Origin: Voacanga thouarsii
Lineage: Eukaryota; Streptophyta; Magnoliopsida; Gentianales; Apocynaceae
DNA: 64,000 nucleotides
Assembly: GCA_026120185.1 (NCBI GenBank)
Contig: JANUWF010001636.1
Span: forward strand, 2,046,001-2,110,000
Direction: 5' to 3'
Part shown: positions 47,941 to 58,400 of the stretch, piece after piece
Layout of the letters: each line of letters begins with the position of its first letter
Position numbering within the stretch: position 1 is the stretch's first letter
Notes under the pieces: generated by a model
Databases searched by the model: none
The model's input: the letters and a program-made list of their open reading frames with translations, nothing else
Told to the model about the DNA's origin: nothing
Translations under genes and position numbers: made by a program

Positions 47941-48200
47941 TAGATAAAATTGAGAACAGCACATCAGTTTTCTCTGACACAATTGAACACTATATTTGCG
48001 TTTGGTATCATGCCATTGATCGTAAAGGTTCTATTTTGGATTGAAGTATTATTCTTCCGTTACATGTTGCTTATTTCAGTATTTTTGTATCTTGTTTTAT
48101 TTAATGTCTGTGGAATATGCCATTCTCTGTTTCCCCTGACACTTTCTGCCGTCTGTCATAGCTCTTTTATTTCATAGGTGCAGAAAATGTACTAAGGACA

Positions 48201-48533
48201 TTGATTCCATTTTCACTGCAGAAAACAGTAGTGTCAGTTGATCTACTCTGTTCAAGGTGCAGAATGAAGGTGATGAGGTTGATATCTAAAATTGAGGGGA
48301 TAAATTCCATCCAACTTGACCCAGCCAAAAGTACAGTGACAGTAATTGGTGAAGCAGATCCTGTGTGTATCATTAAACAGGTAAGGAAGTTCAGAAGATA
48401 TGCACAACTAACCAGCATTGGTCCTCCAAAAGAAGAAAAGAAGGATGAGACTCTGCCAAAAACGTGCCAGAGATGTGATGTTTGGTATGTGATTAATGAC
48501 GATTACTACAGCAGGCATTGTAACATCCTATGA
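48201..48533 (+). CDS. Heavy-metal-associated isoprenylated plant protein (HIPP-like), 3' exon
   Basis: Small cytosolic or membrane-tethered metal-binding protein. The frame has an HMA domain: VVSVDLLCSRCRMKVMRL, with the CxxC metal site, then GINSIQLDPAKSTVTVIGE and VCIIKQVRKF. The C-terminus is RHCNIL, where CNIL is a CaaX-type box for prenylation (Leu last favours geranylgeranylation). The ATG at 48201 may not be the true start: CACTGCAG ending at 48221 is a good splice acceptor just before AAAACAGTAGTGTCAG, and HMA genes often have a tiny first exon. The upstream exon was not found with confidence. The last 32 codons lie in a 288-bp unit repeated three times downstream. Confidence 0.75.
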   Translation: MIPFSLQKTVVSVDLLCSRCRMKVMRLISKIEGINSIQLDPAKSTVTVIGEADPVCIIKQVRKFRRYAQLTSIGPPKEEKKDETLPKTCQRCDVWYVINDDYYSRHCNIL

Positions 48534-49289
48534 TCAAGTTCTTCATGTTTCTGGTACTCCTTTATAATTATCATTCTTCTCTGTGTGTAATCTAGCACAA
48601 AGGGTCCTCAGATAATCATATTATCCATAGAGGTCTTTCTTGTTCTCCCAGTTATGTGTAGGAATTGTGGTATTTTGCATTGGCACTTCTCTGCAAGTAA
48701 TTTACACGGATCATTCTTCTCATCCAAGAAGGATGAGACTCTGCCAAAAACGTGCCAGAGATGTGATGTTTGGTATGTGATTAATGACGATTACTACAGC
48801 AGGCATTGTAACATCCTATGATCAAGTTCTTCATGTTTCTGGTACTCCTTTATAATTATCATTCTTCTCTGTGTGTAATCTAGCACAAAGGGTCCTCAGA
48901 TAATCATATTATCCATAGAGGTCTTTCTTGTTCTCCCAGTTATGTGTAGGAATTGTGGTATTTTGCATTGGCACTTCTCTGCAAGTAATTTACACGGATC
49001 ATTCTTCTCATCCAAGAAGGATGAGACTCTGCCAAAAACATGCCAGAGATGTGATGTTTGGTATGTGATTAATGACGATTACTACAGCAGGCATTGTAAC
49101 ATCCTATGATCAAGTTCTTCATGTTTCTGGTACTCCTTTATAATTATCATTCTTCTCTGTGTGTAATCTAGCACAAAGGGTCCTCAGATAATCATATTAT
49201 CCATAGAGGTCTTTCTTGTTCTCCCAGTTATGTGTAGGAATTGTGGTATTTTGCATTGGCACTTCTCTGCAAGTAATTTACACGGATCA
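48438..49289 (+). repeat. Tandem triplication (288-bp units) of the HIPP 3' end
   Basis: Units start at 48438, 48726 and 49014. Each begins AAGAAGGATGAGACTCTG and covers the last coding codons, the stop and about 190 bp of 3' flank. By eye unit 3 differs at one position (ACATGCC for ACGTGCC), so the duplication is recent or the copies are being homogenised. Unit 3 ends near 49289, where CATTCTTCTCATCC changes to CATTGTTGTCC. Repeated units at 48726 and 49014 would be untranslated unless spliced in. Confidence 0.9.
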
Positions 49290-50540
49290 TTGTTGTCCTC
49301 TGGAGCTCAATGGTTCCATTGTAGGGGTCGTATTTGAACTTCATTTCTGATGCATTTGTGAGTTGCTCTCTATTTCTTGATTATTCTGGTGTAATGAAGG
49401 CTTTGGGTTGCTCTCTACTTCTATATGAAGGCTTTTAGTTTTATACTTACCGTGATGTTTGTTGTTTAACATGTAGAACTTGGGTCAAGATGTTTTTGCA
49501 CTTCTAGATCCAGACTTGTTACCTAAAATATACACTGAGCCAGAAACGAAGGGGAGAAAAATGAATACAAGATATGAGAATGATTTGATTTTCTCTTTCC
49601 ATTTATTGTTCTCAGGCAACGTTGACATTTGAATTAAGGTTTTCCTATGATGGAGTCTTCGTTTTTAGATTTTTCAAGTGGAGTCCGCATATTCCCCAAA
49701 CATAGAGGCATTTGTCGAGCCCTTTATCTATCAATCCAGCAGTGGGGTACTAAGAATGTGATATTTGAGAAAAAAGAAAAGGGAGAGAGTACTAGTATTT
49801 TAGATATTTCCTCCGACGTCAAAACTTGCCAAATAGAATAGTATGTGAAACGTGTGTCTCATTTCCGAGTCTCTGACAAGAACGAACTAAAAGGTCACTA
49901 TTATTAGTTAAAGTAGAAAGATTTTGTTATATCTTGTTTGATTAAAACAATTGAAGAAACAAGTCTATATCATTCCACTTTGTTTGTCACACACACCACG
50001 TGAAAAGCCTGACTATACTGTCTTAGAGAGGATAAAGAGTTGACGGGCACTGAAAACTCTTGTCTTTATTATTAAATAAATCGTTGTGATCAATTAATAT
50101 TTTAATTTATTTTAAAATTCTTTTTTTTTTGGTTAAAATTGAAAAAACAGTGGCCCAATCACAAAGAAAACTTGGGGCAAAAAAACCCTAATATATTAGA
50201 GAAAAATTTCTTAATTTTATAAAAACAGAAAATAATCTATTAGTTTCTTCTTTTTATAAGTCCTTAAAAAAAAAATATATATAAAACTGTCGTGACTTTC
50301 ACAAGTCAGTATTCGTAAAAGTTATTCCTTAAAGAAAAAAAAAAAAAAAGACTTAGAGAAATCTTGGACTCTCAACCCAGCCCACGCCACGTGTGTCGAG
50401 AGTTTCTATTCTTGACCCAGAAATCCAGAATTCTTTAGAATCCTTTTGCCGCTGCTGCTGCTTCTTCTTCTTGCCGGCCAAGAAACTTTTCCGATTGCAT
50501 TATATGCAAAGTCTCTAAGGTGAAGAATAGTAGGAACAGA
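49290..50540. other. Intergenic region before the AAA-ATPase fragment
   Basis: No supported gene. The frame at 49647-49841 has no recognisable domain. From about 50380 the sequence becomes a plausible promoter and leader for the following gene (CACGCCACGTGTG near 50382-50394 includes a CACGTG G-box). Confidence 0.55.
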
Positions 50541-50544
50541 GAAG

Positions 50545-51022
50545 ATGGTGGTCTCTTCAAGAGAATCTCTGCCGTCTCCAAATGACATTATATCAGCTGC
50601 TGCATATATCACCGCCTCCGCAATCTTCCTCAATTCCCTCGTCCCCAAACCGATCGAGGACTACTTATTTTCGAGTTTCCAAAGGATATCCGAACGCTTT
50701 TCATCTCGACTCGATGTTGTCATTGAAGAGTTTGATGGCCTCACTGCAAACCACATGTTTGAGGCGGCCAATATATACTTGGGAACCAACGTTTCCCCTT
50801 TAACGCAAAGAATCAAAGTGAACAAGCCCGAAAAGGATCAAGATTTAGCAGTCACTGTTGATAAAAACGAAGAAATAATTGATTCATTTGAAGGAGGTTT
50901 TAAGTTCAAGTGGGTTCTGCAGTATGCAACTCTTTAACCGACTGCTAAAGGTGACCGCCAGGAGAACTCTAGTGTCAGAACTTCGATACTTCGAGTTGAG
51001 TTTCCATAAGAAACACAAAAAT
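50545..51022 (+). pseudogene. AAA-ATPase (ASD/AATP1-like), N-terminal fragment cut by copia
   Basis: Begins at ATG 50545 (MVVSSRESLPSPNDIISAAA) with an N-terminal hydrophobic segment (ITASAIFLNSLV) and the plant AAA-ATPase N-terminal domain (AANIYLGTNVSP, then INVNKPEKD-like RIKVNKPEKD, EIIDSFEGGFKFKWVL). In this family these proteins lie in mitochondrial or ER membranes and carry a C-terminal AAA module. Here an in-frame TAA at 50935-50937 and a frameshift at about 50985 precede the conserved RYFELSFHKKHK. The gene then ends abruptly at 51022, where copia element 3 begins. The AAA module (Walker A/B) is not in the window; it may lie beyond the insertions. Dead gene. Confidence 0.8.
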
Positions 51023-51353
51023 TGTTAAAACCTCCACATCAGCTGCTTCTGCCACGTCCTCTACATCAGCTGCTTCTACCACATCATCACAGTCATCATC
51101 AACTGCCTTCACCATATCAGCAGCAGCACATGCACATCAGCTGCAGCACATGCCTTCACACATCAACATCAGCACATGTTTTTCTATTAGCTGTAATTCA
51201 TTGTAATTATAGTTAGATTAGTAAAATTATGATAGTGAGTGAACTTAGTTAGTTACCGATTAGTTAGGAATATAAATACTCTTTTGTACAGATTGTAAGT
51301 TAGTTTTTTTGAATGAAGAAGATGAACTCTTTATCCTCTCTGCACATTCTGCA
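51023..51353 (+). repeat. 5' LTR of copia element 3
   Basis: TGTTAAAACC ... TTCTGCA, about 331 bp. The end is set by the TG/CA rule and by the primer-binding site nine bases on, so it may be off by a few bases. The segment CATCAGCTGC-type repeats near 51035-51170 form a short internal tandem. Confidence 0.75.
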
Positions 51354-51361
51354 TTTTATCA

Positions 51362-51373
51362 TGGTATCAGAGC
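51362..51373 (+). promoter_or_regulatory. Primer-binding site of copia element 3
   Basis: TGGTATCAGAGC, an exact match to the initiator-methionine-tRNA complement used by most plant copia elements. Confidence 0.9.
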
Positions 51374-51455
51374 ACTTTTCGTATGAACTGAGCTCCAGTT
51401 CGTTTTGTGCTTCTTCCTTTTCTTAATTGTTCTTCATTGTCCTTCGTTTGTAAGC

Positions 51456-52440
51456 ATGGCAAATCCAGTTCCTTCAATTGTAGAATATGTTGCACCAAAT
51501 CCATATTATATTCACCCGAGTGATTGTCCTTCTCTGGTATTGGTAACTCCCTTGCTTGATGCAAACAATTATCAAACCTGGAGTAGATCGATGCGCATAG
51601 CACTCTTGTGCAAACACAAAGAACATTTTATAGATCCATCTGTTGCCATACCAATTCCAAGAGATAGGATGTATGAACCATGGAAGCAGTGTTATAATCT
51701 GGTAATGGCTTGGTTGATGAAGTCGTGCACACCAGAAATTGCCAAATCAGTAATGTATAATCAAACTGCTGCAGAAATATGGAAGGAGATAATGAGAGAT
51801 TTAATCAAGGAGATATGCTACGTTTGTTAGATCTCATTTAGGAAATACACAATCTAAAGCAAGGTAGTTGTACTGTAACTTAATATTTTACTAATCTGAA
51901 GTCTTTGTGGGATGAGATGTTGGATTTAAGACCTATACCATGCTGTACATGCAATGAGTCTGGCAATGTTAGACGATACATTGAAGGAGATTGTGTGATC
52001 CGGTTTATAAAAGGTCTAAATGATAATTACAGTACATTGAAATCTCAAGTTTTGCTGATGAGTCCTTTACCTGGTATAAACCAAGTGTTTTCTATGGCAA
52101 GTGAAACTGAAAGAGATACACGTAATTCACATTCTGGAAATTCTTTTCAATTGTTAGATCATCCAGTTATGGCAGCTAGAAATGGCTTTAATTCTGGTTT
52201 AGGAGCAGGTAGTTTGAATGTGTACAAACTTGTTAATGAAGCCTTTATATCTGGAATTCAGACATCAAAAGGACATATGCAACCTGCTTAATATGCTAAT
52301 ATATACTATGGAGGACAGTTTAGGAGGTTCAATAAGAAACCATTGCATTGTACTTATTGCAGTTTGAATGGTCATACAATAGAAAAATGTCATAAGAAAC
52401 ATGGATATCCAGTAGGGTATAAAGGAAGGAGAAATATGAA
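51456..52440 (+). pseudogene. gag of copia element 3
   Basis: ATG 51456 (MANPVPSIVEYVAPNPY). The N-terminal gag domain includes TPLLDANNYQTWSRSMRIAL and PWKQCYNLVMAWLM, and breaks at about 51830. The middle domain (51905-52291) has FIKGLNDNYSTLKSQVLL. A zinc knuckle CTYCSLNGHTIEKC is at about 52350-52391 in another frame, complete. Frameshifts and stops divide it into three pieces. Confidence 0.82.
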
Positions 52441-52659
52441 TGTTTAGCAAGGTAGCTCAGTTAACTATGCAGAGATAGGAAATGCTCAATTGAAGTTACA
52501 AGGCAGTGGAGGGACAACAGAAGGTTTGTATGGATTAACAGCACTTCAATATCAGCAGTTAGTTGATTTGTTGCAGCAGAAAAGTGCAGACTCAAGTGTT
52601 AATCATGCTGATTCAGTGGCAAGTTAACCTACTGCTCTCACTGCTAAGTTCAATGAACA

Positions 52660-54330
52660 AGGTTCAGGTACTTTATGCAAGGCAACCTCATTACATTGGA
52701 TTTTAGATTCAGGGGCTTCTGACCATATTTGAAATTCTCTTCAACTCTTTGATACATATTGTTCTGTGACAAATATGCATATTGGTTTACCTAATAGTCA
52801 AACAGTACCGGTTACTCATAAAGGGACTGTTAGACTAAATGAGCATTTGTCATTGTCTAATGTTCTTCTTGTTCCTAGTTTTCATTTTAATCTTGTTTCA
52901 ATTTCTAAGCTAGTTGAACAGCAAAATTTCAAAGTGATCTTTCAAACTGATTGTTGTTTCATCCAGGATACTACCAAGCTGAAGATGATTGGATTAGCTA
53001 AACTTCATCATGGCTTATACTATCTATCAAAGCCAGCAGCATCTTCAGTCTCTTCCATTCTTTGTTCTTTAGCCTTTCCTTAATCAATGCTATGGTATTA
53101 TAGACTTGGTCATGTACCTTGAAGAATTCTCAAAGAACTTCAGCATTCTACTTCTATTGTAATGAATGCAGAAAAAGACATTTGTAATATTTGTCCTGTT
53201 GCCAAACAACACAGACTTAGTTTTCCTATTAGTATTTCAAATTCTACTTCTCCATTTGATTTGATTCACATTGATATTTAGGGTCCCTATAGACACAATA
53301 CTGTTCATGCTCAGAAATATTTTTTGACAATTGTTGATGATCACACTCGATTTACTTGGATTTTTCTGATGAAGTCTAAAGCTGAAACTCAAAAGCTTAT
53401 ATATGATTTCCATGTGTATGTTGAAACTCAGTTTAGTAAAAGAATTAAGATCATTAGGATAAATAATGGAGTTAAGTTTCTCATGCCTACATTCTATCAA
53501 TCTAGAGGGATAATTCACCAAAAATCTTGTCCTTATACTCCTCAGCAGAATGGTATAGTAGAAAGAAAGCATCAACACTTGTTAAATGTGGGAAGGGCTC
53601 TGAAATATCAGTCCAATATTCCTATTGGATACTGGGGTTTTTGTATCCAATATGCTGCATATCTTATAAATCTCACCCCTACTCCTCTGCTTAACAACAA
53701 AGTCCCTATGAATTGCTGTATTCTAGAGTTCCTAAATATGAACAACTTAAAGTCTTTGGTTGTCTTTGTTTTGCTGTCAATCTTGAACCAAGTCATTCCA
53801 AATTTGATCCAAAAGGTAAACCATCAGTGTATCTTGGTTTATCACATTTTAGCAATAGTAAGGGTTATATTTTGCTTGATCTACAGTCTTAACAAAATTT
53901 CTGTCTCCAGAGATGTGACATTCCATGAATTCATCTTTCCTTTCAGACAAAGATCCTACACAAATTCTTTAGATTCTGCATCTTCATCTGATTATATCAG
54001 TAATCCTTTTCTATTTTCTGATCATTCTACCATAGAAATTCCATCCTTCAATTCTTCTCATATGAATGAAAATGATTCTAGGGATCTACCTTCACAACTT
54101 GATCATCCTTTTCACCTTGATCATGTGCCTATTGTAAGGAAGTCCAATAGAGAAAAGTATAAACCTACCTATCTTGATGACTATGTCTGCAGTGCTCTTC
54201 CATTATGTTCTACTTCTCATTCTATCCATTCTGTGTATACACTTTACCATGTTGGCCCTGAATATAAATCCTATGTAATGAACATGACTTTACATAAGGA
54301 ACCTAATAGTTTTCATGAGGCCATGTAGTT
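52660..54330 (+). pseudogene. Protease and integrase of copia element 3
   Basis: Protease LHWILDSGASDHI at about 52693-52730 with DSG intact, followed at once by a TGA. Then LSNVLLVPSFHFNLVSISKL (52850-52910). Pre-integrase at about 53090-53220; core TIVDDHTRFTWIFLMKSK (53327-53380) and TPQQNGIVERKHQHLL. In the second catalytic motif the usual RSDNGxEF reads RINNGVKF, so both the Asp and the following Glu position are changed. This would inactivate integrase even without the stops (TAG at about 53278, TAG at 54326). Confidence 0.83.
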
Positions 54331-54334
54331 AGAG

Positions 54335-55413
54335 GAGTGGAAGACAACTATGAAAGCAGAGATTTTAGCACTTGAGAAAAATCAGACTTGGACCTTGGTG
54401 CAATCACCACCAAATAAAACAGTCATTGGCTACAAATGGGTGTTTAAGATCAAGCATAAAGTAGATGGAACTATTGAGAGGTATAAGGCTCGGTTATTAG
54501 CCAAAGGTTACACTCAGCAGGGAGGCATAGATTTTCTGGAAACATTTTCTCCAGTTGTTAGAATAACTACAGTGAGACTTGTTCTGGCATTAGCAGCACA
54601 ACAAGGTTGGTTTTTACATCAACTAGCTATTAATAATGCCTTTTTGCATGGTGACTTGGTTGAAGAAGTATACATGGCACTACCACCTGGTTTTGAGTCT
54701 CCTCAACCTAACTTAGTTTGCAAACTTCAAAAATCCTTATATGGCCTCAAACAGGCAAGTAGGCAGTGGCATCAGAAATTGAGTACTTCTTTATTACATC
54801 AAGGATATACAAATGCTGCTAGTGATTCTAGTTTGTTCATAAAAAGACATCATCACAATATCACTGTCCTTCTTGTATATGTAGATGATTTGATCTTGGC
54901 AGGAAATGATCTCATTGAGATTGACAAAGTTAAACAACAATTGGATCAAGAATTCACTATTAAAGACCTTGGACTTCTGAGATATTTTCTGGGAATGGAG
55001 ATAGCCAAGATAGAAAAGGGAATTACTTTATGCTAAAGAAAATATGCATTAGAGATGTTCGTACATTTTGGTTTTCTAGGCAACAAACCTATATCTACAC
55101 CTATGGATTACAGTGGCAAGGGACATGTTGGATCTTAGACATTGCCTTCAAATCATCTTTTTAGACAGATTATTGGAAAGCTTTTGTATCTGACAGCCAC
55201 ACGACTAGACATATGTTATGGGGTTCAACAGCTCTCTCAGTTTTCGGATAAACCTACTAAGAGGAATTTATTGGCAGCATATAGGATTTTGAGGTATCTC
55301 AAAATTGCTCCTGGTCAAGGATTGTTCTTTCTAGCCATTTTCAACAATAAATTAACATCATTTAGTGATTCAGATTGGGGAGAGTGCAAAGAGACAAGGA
55401 AATCTGTCACTAG
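54335..55413 (+). pseudogene. Reverse transcriptase and partial RNase H of copia element 3
   Basis: RT 54350-55036: NQTWTLVQSPPNKTVIGYKW, RYKARLLAKGYTQQGGIDF, ETFSPVVRITTVRL, FLHQLAINNAFLHGDL and LLVYVDDLILAGND. The YVDD box is intact, but the first catalytic Asp, in the family's QLDVNNAFLHGDL, is Ala (QLAINNAF). A stop at 55034-55036 precedes SAGxxxxxR-type linker sequence, and RNase H begins at about 55142 (LYLTATRLDICYGVQQLSQF) and ends inside SFSDSDWGECKETRKSV where the CACTA element enters. Confidence 0.87.
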
Positions 55414-55429
55414 CACTACTACAAAAATG

Positions 55430-55770
55430 CAATATACCAACTAACTATTACCCACTGACCACGTCAGTCGGTACTTACCAACCGATTACCAACCAAAATG
55501 AAAATTGAAAAAATTTAAAACTTTTCTAACCACTTACCAACAAACATAATCGGTTGGTAAATAGTTGGTAATTTGGCGGGAAAATATATACCAACTGAAT
55601 ACCAACTGATAACACTCGGTCGGTACATTATCAGTTGGTAATCGGTTGGTACACATGTTGCCACGCTGGAAAATCCAACCTTTCTTGCAGCCATCGGTAC
55701 ATTATCAGTTGGTAATCGGTTGGTACACATGGCGCCACGCTGGAAAATCCAACCTTTCTTGCAGCCACCA
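55430..55770. repeat. Subterminal repeats of the right-hand CACTA element, with a 75-bp tandem duplication
   Basis: Many copies of TACCAAC(T/C)GATTACCAAC-like motifs in both orientations. Blocks at about 55619-55692 and 55694-55767 (ACATTATCAGTTGGTAAT ... ACGCTGGAAAATCCAACC) are near-identical tandem copies. Confidence 0.75.
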
Positions 55771-55835
55771 GGAGTCGAACCTGGGTCTCCATCGTGGAGG
55801 CACAGTGTTCCAACCACTATGCTATGTCATTGTTT
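55763..55835 (-). other. tRNA-like sequence with perfect A and B boxes in the CACTA end
   Basis: On the minus strand TAGCATAGTGG fits the A-box consensus and GGTTCGACTCC is a full-consensus B box. CCAGG-TTCGACT-CCTGG forms a complete 5-bp T-arm with a 7-nt loop. The anticodon arm is not regular, so a functional tRNA is doubtful; a tRNA pseudogene or SINE head is more likely. It directly abuts the subterminal duplication. Confidence 0.6.
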
Positions 55836-55849
55836 GTTTAAATTGGCAG

Positions 55850-57060
55850 CATGTATTATATTTATTTATTTCTTGCAAAATATTACAATTATATGAAATA
55901 CACTTTTAAAACTTGTAAATTTTGATTTAAATAAATAAATAAAGTAAATTTTTTTATCACGTTTGCTTTTTTAAATTTTTTTATTTTTAATTTGCTTCTA
56001 TTTATCTGAGTATTTAATTATTTTGTACATATATTCCTAAATGATATAAATTTTATTTTTGAATTAATAATAAATGTAAGCAATTTTTTCATGCCTTTAG
56101 TTATACAACAAATTTCTTAGTTCTAAATTTTTTTAATATAATAAATACTTTTAAATTTAGAAGACTCAGTTCATAATTTTTTAATTATGTAAATATTCAT
56201 AACTAAATAGACATTAAAAAATTTATCAATTAGGTGTTTTAAATTTAACAAAAAAAATTATATTATATTTGTACACATAATTTTATTAATAGATATAATT
56301 GTTATTCTTTTTATCATAATGTAAAAGTTATTACTTTTATTTGTGTGACAATATAAATACGTAGGCGTCATGTATATGTGTAGGATGTGTTTCCATCATA
56401 TTTATATTTTTGTATATACATGCACATATATAAATAGTAATTACTATAAATCATACAAAATTAAATAAGAACAATCTTTATTAATGCACATAAATTGTCA
56501 ATATATTCGTAAATTTGATTCTTTTATTTTATATTCAAATTGATAACTTTTAAATTTATATTATATACAACAAATATTATAAAAATAAAAAGTTTTCAGT
56601 ATAAAAAATATAAATACTTAGTAAAGTTACTATTTTTATCCCATACTTTTAATTACTATATCATATTTTGTCTTCTGTATACATGACATATATAAATTAT
56701 AATTACTATATATAAAATTTATAAATTTTTAAGTTATATGTGAATATATATTGAGATTTAAGGTCATATATTAGTTAATTATTAATGCATTTATTCATTA
56801 TTTGAATTCCTATATTTTTTTAACTTAGTTCATTTGGATACTTATATTTAAATCCCTAAAGTTTCTAAAAAAGAAACCCTTATGACCATAAATTTTTTTA
56901 AGCACAACCTATTTTAAATATCTTTTGAAAAATAATGAGCCAAGTGTAAAAATATATAAATAAAATTTTAAAATAATTATTTCAAATTTTATATTGTTTT
57001 AACTTAGTTTATTTAGATAATTATATCTAAGTCCCTAAAGTTTTCAAAAGAAACCCTTAG
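55850..57060. other. AT-rich interior of the CACTA element, no gene seen
   Basis: About 1.2 kb of very AT-rich sequence. Short frames are low-complexity. Confidence 0.6.
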
Positions 57061-57068
57061 GACCACAA

Positions 57069-58400
57069 GTTTTCTCTCAAGTTGATTTCCTCCTACCCCA
57101 AATACCAACGAGTCAACGATATTCTCTCTTCTCATTCTCCCCTTGCTCAAACCCATCCCTTTCGTCAACAACCCTTCTTCCTCTTCTATTATTTCCTACG
57201 CCACCGCCGCCCTCTTCCTTATTCTCGTCTAGTAGACTGTTACCACGCCACCGCCGCCCTCAAGCTCTGAGCCAAGACTTAGCTGATCTGGGTCGGCTTC
57301 TCTATTTGCTTACTGTGATGCTCGACTTTTGGTTGCGGAAGAATTAATAGGTGACATTTTTACAATTTTCTGTGCACCGTGTTTTTGTTCGTTTGCTTGG
57401 TTCTTGTGTATCTTCTTGTGCTTTATTGTCATTTTTGTTGGGAGGGTGCAGTAGAGTGTTGAAGGGAGGGGTTTACTTTAAGTCATGAATTGGGACAATG
57501 CTGATCAAGAAAGGTGTTTCATTGTTTAAAAAGTTCCATTTTTCGAAAGGAATTTTTCTTATTATTTGCAAAGGGTTTTAGCTTCATGGTGATTTTAGAG
57601 GCCTCTTTTTGTACTAAGTTTGGTAGCCATAGTTTGGGTTTCAACCAGCAGTGCGCATTGATATGGAACTCTAGAGATCTAGTGAATTTTTGAATAAAGA
57701 TCTGGTAATGTTGGTCGATTTGGGGTATTTGGGCTGGTATTTCTAGGGTGCTTGGTTCTATTTGCAGTTTCAGGTGAGGTCCAGGTACTGTAAGTAGTGC
57801 AAGGATGCCAAAATCCTGTATATAAAGTCATGTAGAAAGAAAAGACACAGTTAAGAAAACAGAAGATATGAATTTGGAAATTCTCTTCTTTGTTTTAGGA
57901 TTCTAAGTTACTGAGTATTGAATAAATATGGATTCAAAAGAATCCAAAGGCTTTCAAATAGTAAAACTTAAAAAGGAATAAACTTCTATATATCTAATTC
58001 CTCTGCCATAGTTAGGTAGGCATCTATTCCTTCATCTGCTGTCCTGATGGCTTCTCGTATTCGTTCTAATGCTTGTTACATTGATTACATTGACTCAATA
58101 CTGATTTCATTGATTTACTCCATGATCATGGGTGATTGTGTTTGAATTGGATGATAAAGTCATGATTTTTATTTATTTTTTTTATTTTTTTGGTGTTGCA
58201 TTTGATACTCCATCTATCTGCTTCATCTTCTGTTCGTTGATTTGATGTCGCATTTTATACTCAACTATCTACAATTCTCTGAGTTTATTTGATCTTTTTG
58301 CTATCAACTGATAGGTGCTTCGTTCGAACTATTGAAGAATCATTTCTTGGCTATGAGAGGATTTCTCAAGGCTGAAAAATTCAATTCGAACGAAGAGGTT
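57069..58400 (+). other. Probable non-coding leader and introns of the CACTA transposase gene
   Basis: 57090-57300 is C/T-rich with CCACCGCCGCCCTC twice, like a transcribed leader, followed by long T-rich introns. A short exon-like segment near 58316-58398 contains ATGAGAGGATTTCTCAAGG and ends at a GT. The initiating ATG of the transposase is not certain. Confidence 0.45.

Larger units (their letters stand above)
51023..55413 (+). mobile_element. Ty1/copia element 3, cut by a CACTA insertion
   Basis: The 5' LTR is 51023-51353; gag, protease, integrase, RT and part of RNase H follow. The element ends at 55413 where a CACTA terminus begins, so its remaining RNase H and 3' LTR should lie past the CACTA element, beyond the window. 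It is inserted in the AAA-ATPase gene. The left flank AAAAT (51018-51022) is the expected TSD but its partner cannot be seen. Confidence 0.85.

Noticed and set aside
48438..49289. 288-bp repeats as a satellite or array
   Set aside because: Only three units, beginning within a gene; a local gene-end duplication explains it.
49647..49841. Open frame of 64 codons
   Set aside because: No domain, no start context or homology that I can recognise, and typical of chance frames.
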